Source: an uncultured Collinsella sp. (GTDB lineage: Bacteria > Actinomycetota > Coriobacteriia > Coriobacteriales > Coriobacteriaceae). From it: DNA of 11,550 bases. Of this stretch, positions 1 through 6,305 are shown one piece after another. Location of the stretch: positions 1 to 11,550 of the forward strand of contig CAUFWM010000043.1 in the NCBI GenBank assembly GCA_959596505.1, read 5' to 3'. Under the pieces are notes generated by a model. That model worked only from the letters and a program-made list of their open reading frames with translations, did not search any database and had not been told where the DNA came from. The position numbers and the translations under genes are program-made. How positions within the stretch are numbered: the first letter of the stretch is position 1; each line of letters starts with the position of its first letter.

Positions 1-653
1 TCGGTCATAAGGCAGTGGTGATGGCGATACTGGTCGTCATTGCGATGGCGAGTGGGCTGGCGATGGCGAACCTTGGCGGCGGTGCCGGCGGTGTGTCGTT
101 TGAGCGCACTGATGGTTCGGGCACGTTAGTGGTGCCGGGATCCGGCGATGCTTCGAGCGGAAAGACATCCGAAGGCTCTTCGCCTAAGGCGTCTGCCGCG
201 GCAGAGGTCTATGTCGATGTTGATGGCGCCGTGGTGTCACCCGGTGTATATCGCCTCAAAGACGGGGCGCGGGTGGCTCAGGCGATTGATGCCGCCGGCG
301 GGCTGGCGCCCGAAGCAGACGTTACGGGGCTTAATCGTGCATCCAAGGTCACTGATGGACAAAAAATTCACGTTCCAACGGTAGGGGAGCAGCAGGTGTC
401 CATTGCGGAAGCCGGTGTTGATGGTGGGGCTTCCGCATCATCAGGCGTCGGTGGCGCAACAGGCCTAGTAAACATTAATACGGCAAGCTCGGCAGAGCTG
501 CAGACGCTCTCGGGAATCGGTCCCTCAATGGCACAGTCGATTATCGATGAGCGGACAAAGAACGGTGCTTTTGCTTCGGTTGACGATCTGATGCGCGTGT
601 CGGGAATCGGCGAGAAGAAGCTTGCCAAAATCAAAGATTGCATCTGCGTATGA
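1..653 (+). CDS. comEA: ComEA family competence protein (DNA-binding helix-hairpin-helix protein), 5' partial
   Basis: ComEA is the membrane-tethered DNA receptor of natural transformation; it binds incoming double-stranded DNA outside the membrane and passes it to the ComEC channel. The reading frame is open to the left edge (first complete codon at base 3), and the visible part begins inside a hydrophobic segment (VVMAILVVIAMASG), so the true start probably lies upstream; GTG at 15 or 18 and ATG at 21 are possible but have no clear ribosome binding site. Counting from the codon at base 15: membrane anchor about 1-20, a Gly/Ser/Ala-rich linker to about 63, an SLBB domain about 65-121 (VYVDVDGAVVSPGVYRL), a second flexible linker, then the paired helix-hairpin-helix domain about 151-210, opening with LVNINTASSAEL and carrying two GIG hairpin turns (about 167-169 and 197-199). 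This is the classic ComEA architecture. The stop overlaps the comEC start by ATGA, implying translational coupling. Family call is firm; only the N-terminus is uncertain. Confidence 0.93.
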   Translation, partial: GHKAVVMAILVVIAMASGLAMANLGGGAGGVSFERTDGSGTLVVPGSGDASSGKTSEGSSPKASAAAEVYVDVDGAVVSPGVYRLKDGARVAQAIDAAGGLAPEADVTGLNRASKVTDGQKIHVPTVGEQQVSIAEAGVDGGASASSGVGGATGLVNINTASSAELQTLSGIGPSMAQSIIDERTKNGAFASVDDLMRVSGIGEKKLAKIKDCICV

Positions 654-2953
654 GTGCGACCGAGCGAGAGCACGTGATACCTCCGCGGCCCCTGATTCCG
701 TGGACGATGGCCCTGTGTGCCGGCATGTGCGTGAGCTGCGCCTTGGTGCTCAGCATAGCCGCTGATGCGCTGCTGAGGGAGCGGGCGACGGCGGTCGGGC
801 CGCTATGGGCCATTCCCGTTGCGGCAGCGGTTTTCGTTGTGCTGGCTCACTCTTGTGCGAGGCTTGCCCCTTTGAAGCGGTGGCTGTATGCCGCGTCCGT
901 CGGTCTCGTGGCGGGAGCGGTCGTCTCGGCGTGGTGGGCTGTGGGTGCGCTCAGCGCCTCGAGGGCGCTCGACGGTCGAGCGGCAAGCGGCCTCGAGTTT
1001 GTCGTGCAGGGTGATCCATCCATAAACGACGACGTGTATTCCTATACCTGCGAGGCACGCGCGGACGGTAAGAACTTGGCAACGGTTCGCCTATCGTGTG
1101 ATCGTGAGCTCAAGGTCGGGGCGCACGTGCGTGTTATCGGTCGCGTTTCACGTTTTGAGAACGATGCATATGGACGATCGCGCGTGCTCCGAGGCGAGGT
1201 GCGCAAGGCTAAAGCCGTTCGAGTCGTGTCGGTCGATGAGGGCTCTCCGGTGCCGCTGCTTCGGCTGAGAAATGGGCTGCTTGCGTCCATCGCGCCTGCG
1301 ACCGACCCGGCGCGGGCGCTCATAGCCGGTGTCGCCTGCGGTCGTTCGGCCGAGCTGCGCGCCCAGCCGGCGGGCGACTGGTTTTCGGTGACGGGAACGG
1401 CGCATCTTATCGCCGTCTCGGGCAGCCATTTGGCTATCGTGGGGTTTGTAATCGAGGGTGTATTGCAAAAGACTCGGTGCTCACGTGGTCTTCAGCGGGC
1501 GATATTGGCGATAACGCTTGTCGGCTATGCTGCCTTTACGGGGGCGTCTCCCTCGGCCGTGCGTGCGTGCTGCATGGTGTTCGTGACGCTTGTCGTAAAC
1601 GGCGCGGGGCGTCGTCGGCACGGCCTTTCGGCACTCTTCGTAACCATGTCCATCTTTGTGCTACTGCGGCCGACGGTGCTGTTCGAGATGGGCTTTCAAC
1701 TCTCGTGTGCCAGCGTCTTAGCCATTCTGTGCTTTTGTCCCTATGCGACCTACGCTTTGGGTGAGCTAGGTGTGCCATCAGGCTTTGCCAGCGTGCTTTC
1801 CGTCACGCTGTGCTCACAACTGGCGACACTTCCCATTACCATTCCTGCCTTCGGTACATTCTCGCTCATTGCTCCGTTGGCAAATGCGGTCATCGGTCCG
1901 GTGGTGAGCGTACTGCTCGCTGTGTCGATCGTGCTGGCTCCCTTTTCGCTCGTGGGACCGTTGCGGACTTGGGCGCTCGTTGTGCCCATGATTGCCGCCC
2001 GTTGCGCGCTGTTCTTCGAGCAGCTGTTTGCCGCCGTGCCGGGTGCATACGTGAGCGTGCCGCCCGATAGCATGTGGATTTACCTAGTGCCGTGTTTTCT
2101 GGCGGTTCTGCTGGTCTGGTGGCCGCGTCCCCGTGCACGTCCTATGGCGGCGGGGCTTGCATGCCTGATGCTCTTGGCTGCGATTCCGTACGTCTATTGG
2201 GATCGATTCGCTCCGCCTTCGGTGACGGTGCTCGATGTGGGCCAGGCCGATGCGATTCTTATCCGCCAAGGCGGCGCAGTAGCTCTCGTCGACTGCGGGC
2301 TCGACGAGCGTGTGGTTGCGGCGTTGGTTCGCAATAACGTGCACCATATCGATGCCGTTTTTGTGACGCATTGGGATGAGGACCACTGGGGTGGTTTGCC
2401 TGCCGTGCTCGAACAGTTTTCGATCGGAACGATTGCCGTGGCGGCGGATGCGCTGGAGGATGCTCCTGCCGAGGTATTGAACCGACCTGGCGTGGAGTAT
2501 CGGCAGGTGCGCCGTGGGGATACGGTCGACATCGGCTTATTTTGCGCTCGCGTGATGTGGCCATTCGAGTTCGTGGATGGCGAGGGAAATGAGGACTCGC
2601 TTGTCCTGCTGCTCTCTTATGTTCAGGAAGGCAAGGGCCTGCGAATACTTCTCACCGGTGATGCCGAGCTCGACCAAGAGCGGGAATTCGTGCAGGAGGT
2701 GGGGGATATCGATGTCCTTAAACTTGGGCATCACGGCTCCAAGGTTTCAGTCGATGGCGAGTTGCTGGACGTCCTGAAGCCCGAGCTTTCCCTCGCAAGC
2801 GCCGGTGAGGGGAATCGATACGGCCATCCGTCCGATGCCTGTATCGATGCCGTTAAGGAAGCGGGTGGTGTGTTCGCGTGTACCATCGAACACGGCGACA
2901 TTACCGTCACACCGACTGCGAATTGCTTTGCGATGCGATGTCAGCGACCGTGA
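650..2953 (+). CDS. comEC: ComEC/Rec2 DNA internalisation channel with C-terminal metallo-beta-lactamase-like domain
   Basis: ComEC is the inner-membrane channel that carries single-stranded transforming DNA into the cytoplasm. The ATG at 650 gives 767 residues, close to the usual 700-800 of the full-length family; an in-frame TTG at 638 has no advantage and the ATGA overlap with comEA supports 650. Hydrophobic segments near residues 14-38, 50-70 and 78-101 are followed by a soluble stretch rich in beta strands (about 110-200, probably the OB-like domain). The Competence domain (about 245-515) contains HLIAVSGSHLAIVG from residue 252, the family's signature, and many membrane helices. The C-terminal metallo-beta-lactamase-like domain (about 525-767) keeps VTVLDVGQADAILI, the metal-site motif THWDEDHWGG (573-582), LLTGDAE, LKLGHHGSK (GHHGS at 693-697) and RYGHPSD. 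This intact HxDxDH motif is compatible with nuclease activity, which has been proposed for this domain; activity here is inference. No neighbouring comEB, comF or pilus genes are visible. Confidence 0.95.
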   Translation: MSATEREHVIPPRPLIPWTMALCAGMCVSCALVLSIAADALLRERATAVGPLWAIPVAAAVFVVLAHSCARLAPLKRWLYAASVGLVAGAVVSAWWAVGALSASRALDGRAASGLEFVVQGDPSINDDVYSYTCEARADGKNLATVRLSCDRELKVGAHVRVIGRVSRFENDAYGRSRVLRGEVRKAKAVRVVSVDEGSPVPLLRLRNGLLASIAPATDPARALIAGVACGRSAELRAQPAGDWFSVTGTAHLIAVSGSHLAIVGFVIEGVLQKTRCSRGLQRAILAITLVGYAAFTGASPSAVRACCMVFVTLVVNGAGRRRHGLSALFVTMSIFVLLRPTVLFEMGFQLSCASVLAILCFCPYATYALGELGVPSGFASVLSVTLCSQLATLPITIPAFGTFSLIAPLANAVIGPVVSVLLAVSIVLAPFSLVGPLRTWALVVPMIAARCALFFEQLFAAVPGAYVSVPPDSMWIYLVPCFLAVLLVWWPRPRARPMAAGLACLMLLAAIPYVYWDRFAPPSVTVLDVGQADAILIRQGGAVALVDCGLDERVVAALVRNNVHHIDAVFVTHWDEDHWGGLPAVLEQFSIGTIAVAADALEDAPAEVLNRPGVEYRQVRRGDTVDIGLFCARVMWPFEFVDGEGNEDSLVLLLSYVQEGKGLRILLTGDAELDQEREFVQEVGDIDVLKLGHHGSKVSVDGELLDVLKPELSLASAGEGNRYGHPSDACIDAVKEAGGVFACTIEHGDITVTPTANCFAMRCQRP

Positions 2954-2961
2954 CGACGTCG

Positions 2962-2991
2962 TTGGCGTGTGGTGGGCCTCTGGGCTAGAAT
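2962..2991 (+). promoter_or_regulatory. Putative sigma-70-type promoter of holA
   Basis: A -35-like TTGGCG (2962-2967) and a -10-like TAGAAT (2986-2991) are 18 bases apart, in the 78-base gap between comEC and holA. Predicted transcription start is near 2998, giving a leader of about 35 bases before the holA ATG. The bases before the -10 (CCTCTGGGCTA, 2977-2987) resemble the element before lepA and both dnaJ genes. Not experimentally shown; the alternative is read-through from comEC. Confidence 0.55.
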
Positions 2992-3017
2992 GGCACGGAA
3001 CGAATACGAAGGCCTGC

Positions 3018-3023
3018 GGGAGG
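3018..3023 (+). promoter_or_regulatory. Ribosome binding site that fixes the holA start
   Basis: GGGAGG lies 8 bases before ATG 3032. It selects this start over an in-frame upstream codon at 2969, which would place the start between the -35 and -10 elements and add 21 residues not typical of the family. Confidence 0.7.
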
Positions 3024-3031
3024 GGGGCGCA

Positions 3032-3994
3032 ATGTCCGAAACCGGTTTGCTGCCGGCATATCTGATCGTCGGTACCGACGGAGTTAAGCGCGACCACGCC
3101 GTCTCGCGTATGAAAGCGCGTCTGGAAAAATCGGGTATGGTCGAGTTCAACCTCGACGAGCGAGACATGACCAAGGACCCCGATATCGAGTCCATTATCG
3201 GATCGCTTAACACCTTTCCGATGGGCAGTGAGTTTCGTCTGGTAATCCTCGATGGCTGCTCAAAGCTCGCCAAGGCGGTCTCGGAGCCGCTCGTTGGGTA
3301 TCTGGCGAGTCCCAGCCCCACAACGGTCTGCCTCATCATCGCCGACTCACTTGCCAAGAATACGCGCCTGTATAAGGCAATCGCCAAGATCGACAAGAAG
3401 GCTATCGTCGATTGCTCGGGTACCAAGCGCTGGGAACTGCCGCGCCGTGTTCAGCAGATGGCGACGCAGCGCGGTAAGTCGATTTCGACGGCGGCCGCCG
3501 AGGAGCTCGTCTCGCGTTCGGGCGAAAACACGCGCATGCTCGATAACGACTTGGCTAAGCTTGCCCAGATGGTCGAGTCGCCTCAGATTGAACTTGCCGA
3601 TGTTGAGCGCTGGATTGTTCGTACGGCCGAGGTCCAACCCTGGGACTTCCTCAACGCCGTCTCGGCTCGCGATATGCGGCGTTCGCTCGAGCTCTTTAAG
3701 CTCCTGCCCTCCAAGAGCTACGTGTGGACTTACACATTGCTGTGCGGTCGCATTCGCGAGCTTATCGTCGCCAAGGCGCTCGACGCGCGTGGGCAGGGTC
3801 GCGAGCTGGCCGCAACGCTCAAGCTCCAGTCCTGGCAGGTCAAGAATCACCTGACCTGGGCACGTCGCTTTTCGATGGCAGAGCTCGTTGCCGCGCTCGA
3901 GGGTGCGGTCGATGTGGAGCTCGCGCTCAAGGGTTCGGCCGATTCTCAGACGGCGCTTTTGCTCTGGATTACGAACATCTTGAGAAAATCGTGA
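3032..3994 (+). CDS. holA: DNA polymerase III delta subunit (clamp loader)
   Basis: Delta is the clamp-opening subunit of the replicative clamp loader; it binds the sliding clamp and works with tau/gamma and delta-prime to load it on primed DNA. With ATG 3032 the protein has 320 residues, typical for HolA. The N-terminus PAYLIVGTDGVKRDHAV (from about residue 8) matches the family's YLxxGxD start, a degenerate AAA+ module lacking a Walker A P-loop, as expected for delta. The middle contains NTFPMGSEFRLVILDG, where clamp-contacting residues lie in the family, then a helical region with GENTRMLDNDLAKLAQMV, a common delta pattern, and a helical C-terminal collar domain ending in LLLWITNILRK. The gene stands between comEC and rpsT, its usual place in many Gram-positive genomes. 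Codon use is like its neighbours. Assignment rests on overall family pattern and context, as delta proteins diverge strongly in sequence. Confidence 0.92.
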   Translation: MSETGLLPAYLIVGTDGVKRDHAVSRMKARLEKSGMVEFNLDERDMTKDPDIESIIGSLNTFPMGSEFRLVILDGCSKLAKAVSEPLVGYLASPSPTTVCLIIADSLAKNTRLYKAIAKIDKKAIVDCSGTKRWELPRRVQQMATQRGKSISTAAAEELVSRSGENTRMLDNDLAKLAQMVESPQIELADVERWIVRTAEVQPWDFLNAVSARDMRRSLELFKLLPSKSYVWTYTLLCGRIRELIVAKALDARGQGRELAATLKLQSWQVKNHLTWARRFSMAELVAALEGAVDVELALKGSADSQTALLLWITNILRKS

Positions 3995-4008
3995 TGATAC
4001 CTGCCTAT

Positions 4009-4052
4009 TTGACAAATTCGTTCTATCCCTTTGAGAGGGAGCGTGCTATAGT
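4009..4052 (+). promoter_or_regulatory. Putative rpsT promoter with extended -10 and a distant perfect -35
   Basis: TGCTATAGT (4044-4052) is an extended -10 element (TGn plus TATAGT), placing the transcription start near 4059 and giving an rpsT leader of about 69 bases. A perfect -35 hexamer TTGACA sits at 4009-4014, but 32 bases separate it from the -10, far beyond the normal 16-18. A perfect 5-bp inverted repeat TCCCT-TTGAG-AGGGA (4026-4040, 15 bases in all) lies in this spacer. An extended -10 can work without a good -35, so the promoter call stands on 4044-4052; the role of TTGACA is unclear. Confidence 0.55.
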
Positions 4053-4062
4053 AGGCGCTTGC

Positions 4063-4100
4063 ATGACCTCACCGTGTCTCAGAGGTGTCATACATTTTTT
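4063..4100 (+). promoter_or_regulatory. Hairpin plus T-run in the rpsT leader (possible attenuator or S20 regulatory site)
   Basis: In the untranslated leader, ATG (4063-4065) and ACCTC (4066-4070) can pair with GAGGT (4082-4086) and CAT (4089-4091), an 8-bp stem with a 2-base bulge and an 11-base loop. Six T residues follow at 4095-4100. Ribosomal protein genes often carry leader structures for autoregulation, and S20 represses its own translation in E. coli. The stem is modest, so it may also be chance; a role is inference. Confidence 0.35.
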
Positions 4101-4114
4101 GCAAGGAACTCGAA

Positions 4115-4118
4115 AGGA
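4115..4118 (+). promoter_or_regulatory. Ribosome binding site for the rpsT GTG start
   Basis: AGGA within GAAAGGAAC lies 9 bases before GTG 4128. It supports GTG as initiation codon: the protein then begins MANIKSQKKR, the conserved S20 N-terminus. An ATG at 4059-region upstream in frame would add 23 residues unlike any S20. Confidence 0.7.
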
Positions 4119-4127
4119 ACTCCAGAA

Positions 4128-4394
4128 GTGGCAAACATCAAGTCTCAGAAGAAGCGTATCCGCACCAATGAGGCAGCTCGCATGCGTAACAAGGCTGTCA
4201 AGTCCGAGCTCAAGACGCTGACCAAGCACGTCCAGTCCGCCGTCGCCGAGGGCGACGCCGAGAAGGCCCAGGCTGCCCTCAAGACCGTCACCAAGCGTCT
4301 CGACATGGCTGCCGCCAAGCATGTTATCCACAAGAACCAGGCTTCCAACCGCAAGTCCGGTCTTGCCAAGCTCGTGAACAGCATCAACGCCTAA
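4128..4394 (+). CDS. rpsT: 30S ribosomal protein S20
   Basis: S20 is a primary binder of 16S rRNA that stabilises the 30S body during assembly. Starting at GTG 4128 the product has 88 residues, the normal length, is very basic, and is almost entirely helical. It shows MANIKSQKKRIRTNEAARMRNKAVKS at the N-terminus in two overlapping recognisable blocks (MANIKSQKKR and RMRNKAVKS), the middle AEGDAEKAQAAL and the C-terminal HKNQASNRKSGLAKLV, all diagnostic for the family. Codon choice is strongly biased to AAG, GCC and CTC-type codons, as expected for a highly expressed gene. It is a single-gene transcription unit with its own promoter, a structured leader and a strong terminator. The non-ATG start is notable, because E. 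coli rpsT also uses a non-ATG codon (UUG) linked to its autoregulation; whether GTG does the same here is inference. Confidence 0.98.
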   Translation: MANIKSQKKRIRTNEAARMRNKAVKSELKTLTKHVQSAVAEGDAEKAQAALKTVTKRLDMAAAKHVIHKNQASNRKSGLAKLVNSINA

Positions 4395-4428
4395 GTTGTA
4401 AATTTCACACCACACAGATTACGCGCAT

Positions 4429-4464
4429 AAATGGAGCCTGTTTTATGGAACAGGCTCCATTTTT
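4429..4464 (+). terminator. Intrinsic terminator of rpsT
   Basis: A perfect 12-bp inverted repeat, ATGGAGCCTGTT (4431-4442) and AACAGGCTCCAT (4449-4460), surrounds a 6-base loop TTATGG and is followed by TTTTG; flanking A and T residues extend the stem by two pairs. It lies 36 bases after the rpsT stop. This is a textbook rho-independent terminator. The ATG at 4445 in its loop is in frame with lepA but is not a credible start. Confidence 0.95.
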
Positions 4465-4467
4465 GTA

Positions 4468-4482
4468 CCGCTCGGGTAAGAT
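4468..4482 (+). promoter_or_regulatory. Putative lepA promoter (-10 region), likely giving a leaderless mRNA
   Basis: CCGCTCGGGTA (4468-4478) runs into TAAGAT (4477-4482), a -10-like hexamer. The same 11 bases occur before the first dnaJ gene (8586-8596), also ending in a -10 hexamer. A -10 here predicts a transcription start at about 4489-4490, exactly at the lepA ATG. No good -35 is seen; the expected position falls inside the right arm of the rpsT terminator. Confidence 0.5.
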
Positions 4483-4489
4483 AGTCCGC

Positions 4490-6301
4490 ATGAATACTTC
4501 AATTGACATTTCCCACATCCGCAACTTCTCGATCGTTGCGCATATCGACCATGGCAAGTCCACGATCAGCGACCGCATCCTCGAGCTCACCCATACCGTC
4601 GACGAACGCGACATGGAGTCGCAGCTGCTCGACACCATGGATATCGAGCGCGAGCGCGGCATTACGATCAAGTCCAATGCCGTCCGCGTTTCCTATGACG
4701 CCGACGATGGTGAGACGTATCAGTTCAATCTGATCGATACGCCGGGCCACGTTGACTTTACCTATGAGGTCTCGCGCTCGCTGGCAGCCTGTGAGGGCGC
4801 GGTACTCGTTGTCGACGCCACGCAGGGCGTCGAGGCGCAGACCGTTTCCAACGCGACGCTCGCCATGAACGCCAATCTGGACATTGTGCCCGCCATCAAC
4901 AAGATCGACCTGCCCTCGGCCCATCCCGACGAGGTTAAGACCGAGATCGAGGACGACCTGGCGATTCCCGCCGATGATGCCGTGTGCGTCTCGGGCAAGA
5001 CCGGCGAGGGCATTCACGATCTGCTGGAGTCCATCGTCTTTTTGATTTCGCCGCCTAAGGGCGATGCAAACGCTCCGCTCAAAGCGCTCATTTTGGATTC
5101 GTACTTTGACGAGTATCGCGGTGTGGTGGCTACGGTGCGCGTCTTCGATGGTTCCATCAAAAAGGGCGATACTCTGCTTATGATGCAGGCCAAGGGTGAC
5201 TTTTTGGTCGACGGCGTGGGCGTCAAGCGTCCTGCCGAGACCCCGGTCGACGCGCTGACCGTCGGCGAGGTTGGCTATGTGGTCACGGGTCTGAAGGACC
5301 CCGAGGCTGTGCGCGTGGGCGATACCCTTACGTGGGCTTCGAACCCCTGCCCCGAGCCTCTGCCGGGCTACCGCGAGGCCAAGCCCATGGTCTACACGGG
5401 CCTGTTCCCGATCGACAACAAGGACTACGAGAACCTGCGTGACGCCCTCGATAAGCTGCACGTCAACGACCCGTCGTTGGTGTGGGAGCCCGAGACGTCG
5501 GTGGCGCTCGGTTTCGGCTTCCGCGTGGGCTTCCTGGGCCTGCTGCACATGGAAGTCGTCAAGGAACGCCTGGAGCGCGAGTTCAACCTGGACCTCATTG
5601 CCACGAGTCCCTCGGTCGACTATCACGTCTACAAGACCGACGGCGAAATGATCGATGTCCGCAGTCCGCAGGACCTTCCCGAGGCCACGCGCATCGAACG
5701 TATCGAGGAACCCTACCTCAAGGCAAAGATCATCTGCCCGCCTGAGTACACGGGTGCCGTCATGCAGCTCGCCATCGAGCACCGCGGCGTCACAACCGAC
5801 ATGATCCACCTGACGAGCAAATCGGTCGAGATGCGCTTCGATATGCCGCTCGCTGAGCTCATCTTGGACTTCTTCGATCAGCTCAAGAGCCGCACCAAGG
5901 GTTACGCCTCGCTCGACTATGAGTTCAACGAATATCGCCCCTCTGAGCTCGTCAAGCTCGACATCCTGCTTTCGGGCGACGAGGTGGACGCGCTTTCGTT
6001 TATCGTCCATAAGGACAAGGCATATGGCCTGGCCCGTGGCCTGTGCGACAAGCTCAAGGAGATCATCCCGCGTCAGCTGTTCGAGGTGCCCATCCAGGGT
6101 GCTATCGGCAACAAGATCATCGCCCGTTCCACCGTCAAGGCGCGTCGCAAGGACGTTCTTGCTAAGTGCTACGGCGGCGATATCTCGCGTAAGCGCAAGC
6201 TGCTCGAGAAGCAGAAAGAGGGCAAGAAGCGCATGAAGGCCATCGGATCGGTCGAGGTCCCGCAGGAGGCCTTTATGGCGATCCTCAAGGTGGACGAGTA
6301 G
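4490..6301 (+). CDS. lepA: Elongation factor 4 (ribosomal back-translocase GTPase)
   Basis: LepA/EF4 is a ribosome-associated GTPase that remodels post-translocation ribosomes and aids initiation or 30S biogenesis. ATG 4490 gives 603 residues, matching the family's roughly 600. The GTPase domain has ISHIRNFSIVAHIDHGKST with the G1 P-loop at residues 17-25, G2-region RGITIKSNAVR, G3 DTPGH at 83-87 and G4 NKID at 137-140. EF-G-like domains follow (VGFLGLLHMEVVKERLEREF), and the LepA-specific C-terminal domain ends with RKRKLLEKQKEGKKRMKAIG and VPQEAFMAILK. All catalytic motifs appear intact. No Shine-Dalgarno sequence precedes the start, and the nearest -10-like element would start transcription at the ATG itself. 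dusB follows after 4 bases, so lepA is likely the first gene of a lepA-dusB-hemW operon. Biased codon use suggests good expression. Confidence 0.98.
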   Translation: MNTSIDISHIRNFSIVAHIDHGKSTISDRILELTHTVDERDMESQLLDTMDIERERGITIKSNAVRVSYDADDGETYQFNLIDTPGHVDFTYEVSRSLAACEGAVLVVDATQGVEAQTVSNATLAMNANLDIVPAINKIDLPSAHPDEVKTEIEDDLAIPADDAVCVSGKTGEGIHDLLESIVFLISPPKGDANAPLKALILDSYFDEYRGVVATVRVFDGSIKKGDTLLMMQAKGDFLVDGVGVKRPAETPVDALTVGEVGYVVTGLKDPEAVRVGDTLTWASNPCPEPLPGYREAKPMVYTGLFPIDNKDYENLRDALDKLHVNDPSLVWEPETSVALGFGFRVGFLGLLHMEVVKERLEREFNLDLIATSPSVDYHVYKTDGEMIDVRSPQDLPEATRIERIEEPYLKAKIICPPEYTGAVMQLAIEHRGVTTDMIHLTSKSVEMRFDMPLAELILDFFDQLKSRTKGYASLDYEFNEYRPSELVKLDILLSGDEVDALSFIVHKDKAYGLARGLCDKLKEIIPRQLFEVPIQGAIGNKIIARSTVKARRKDVLAKCYGGDISRKRKLLEKQKEGKKRMKAIGSVEVPQEAFMAILKVDE

Positions 6302-6305
6302 GTCT

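Noticed and set aside
2969..3031. holA starting at the in-frame codon at 2969
   Set aside because: It lies inside the predicted promoter and lacks a ribosome binding site; ATG 3032 has GGGAGG at good spacing.
4445..4489. lepA starting at ATG 4445
   Set aside because: That ATG lies in the loop of the rpsT terminator and the 15 extra residues are encoded by the terminator and promoter-like sequence.
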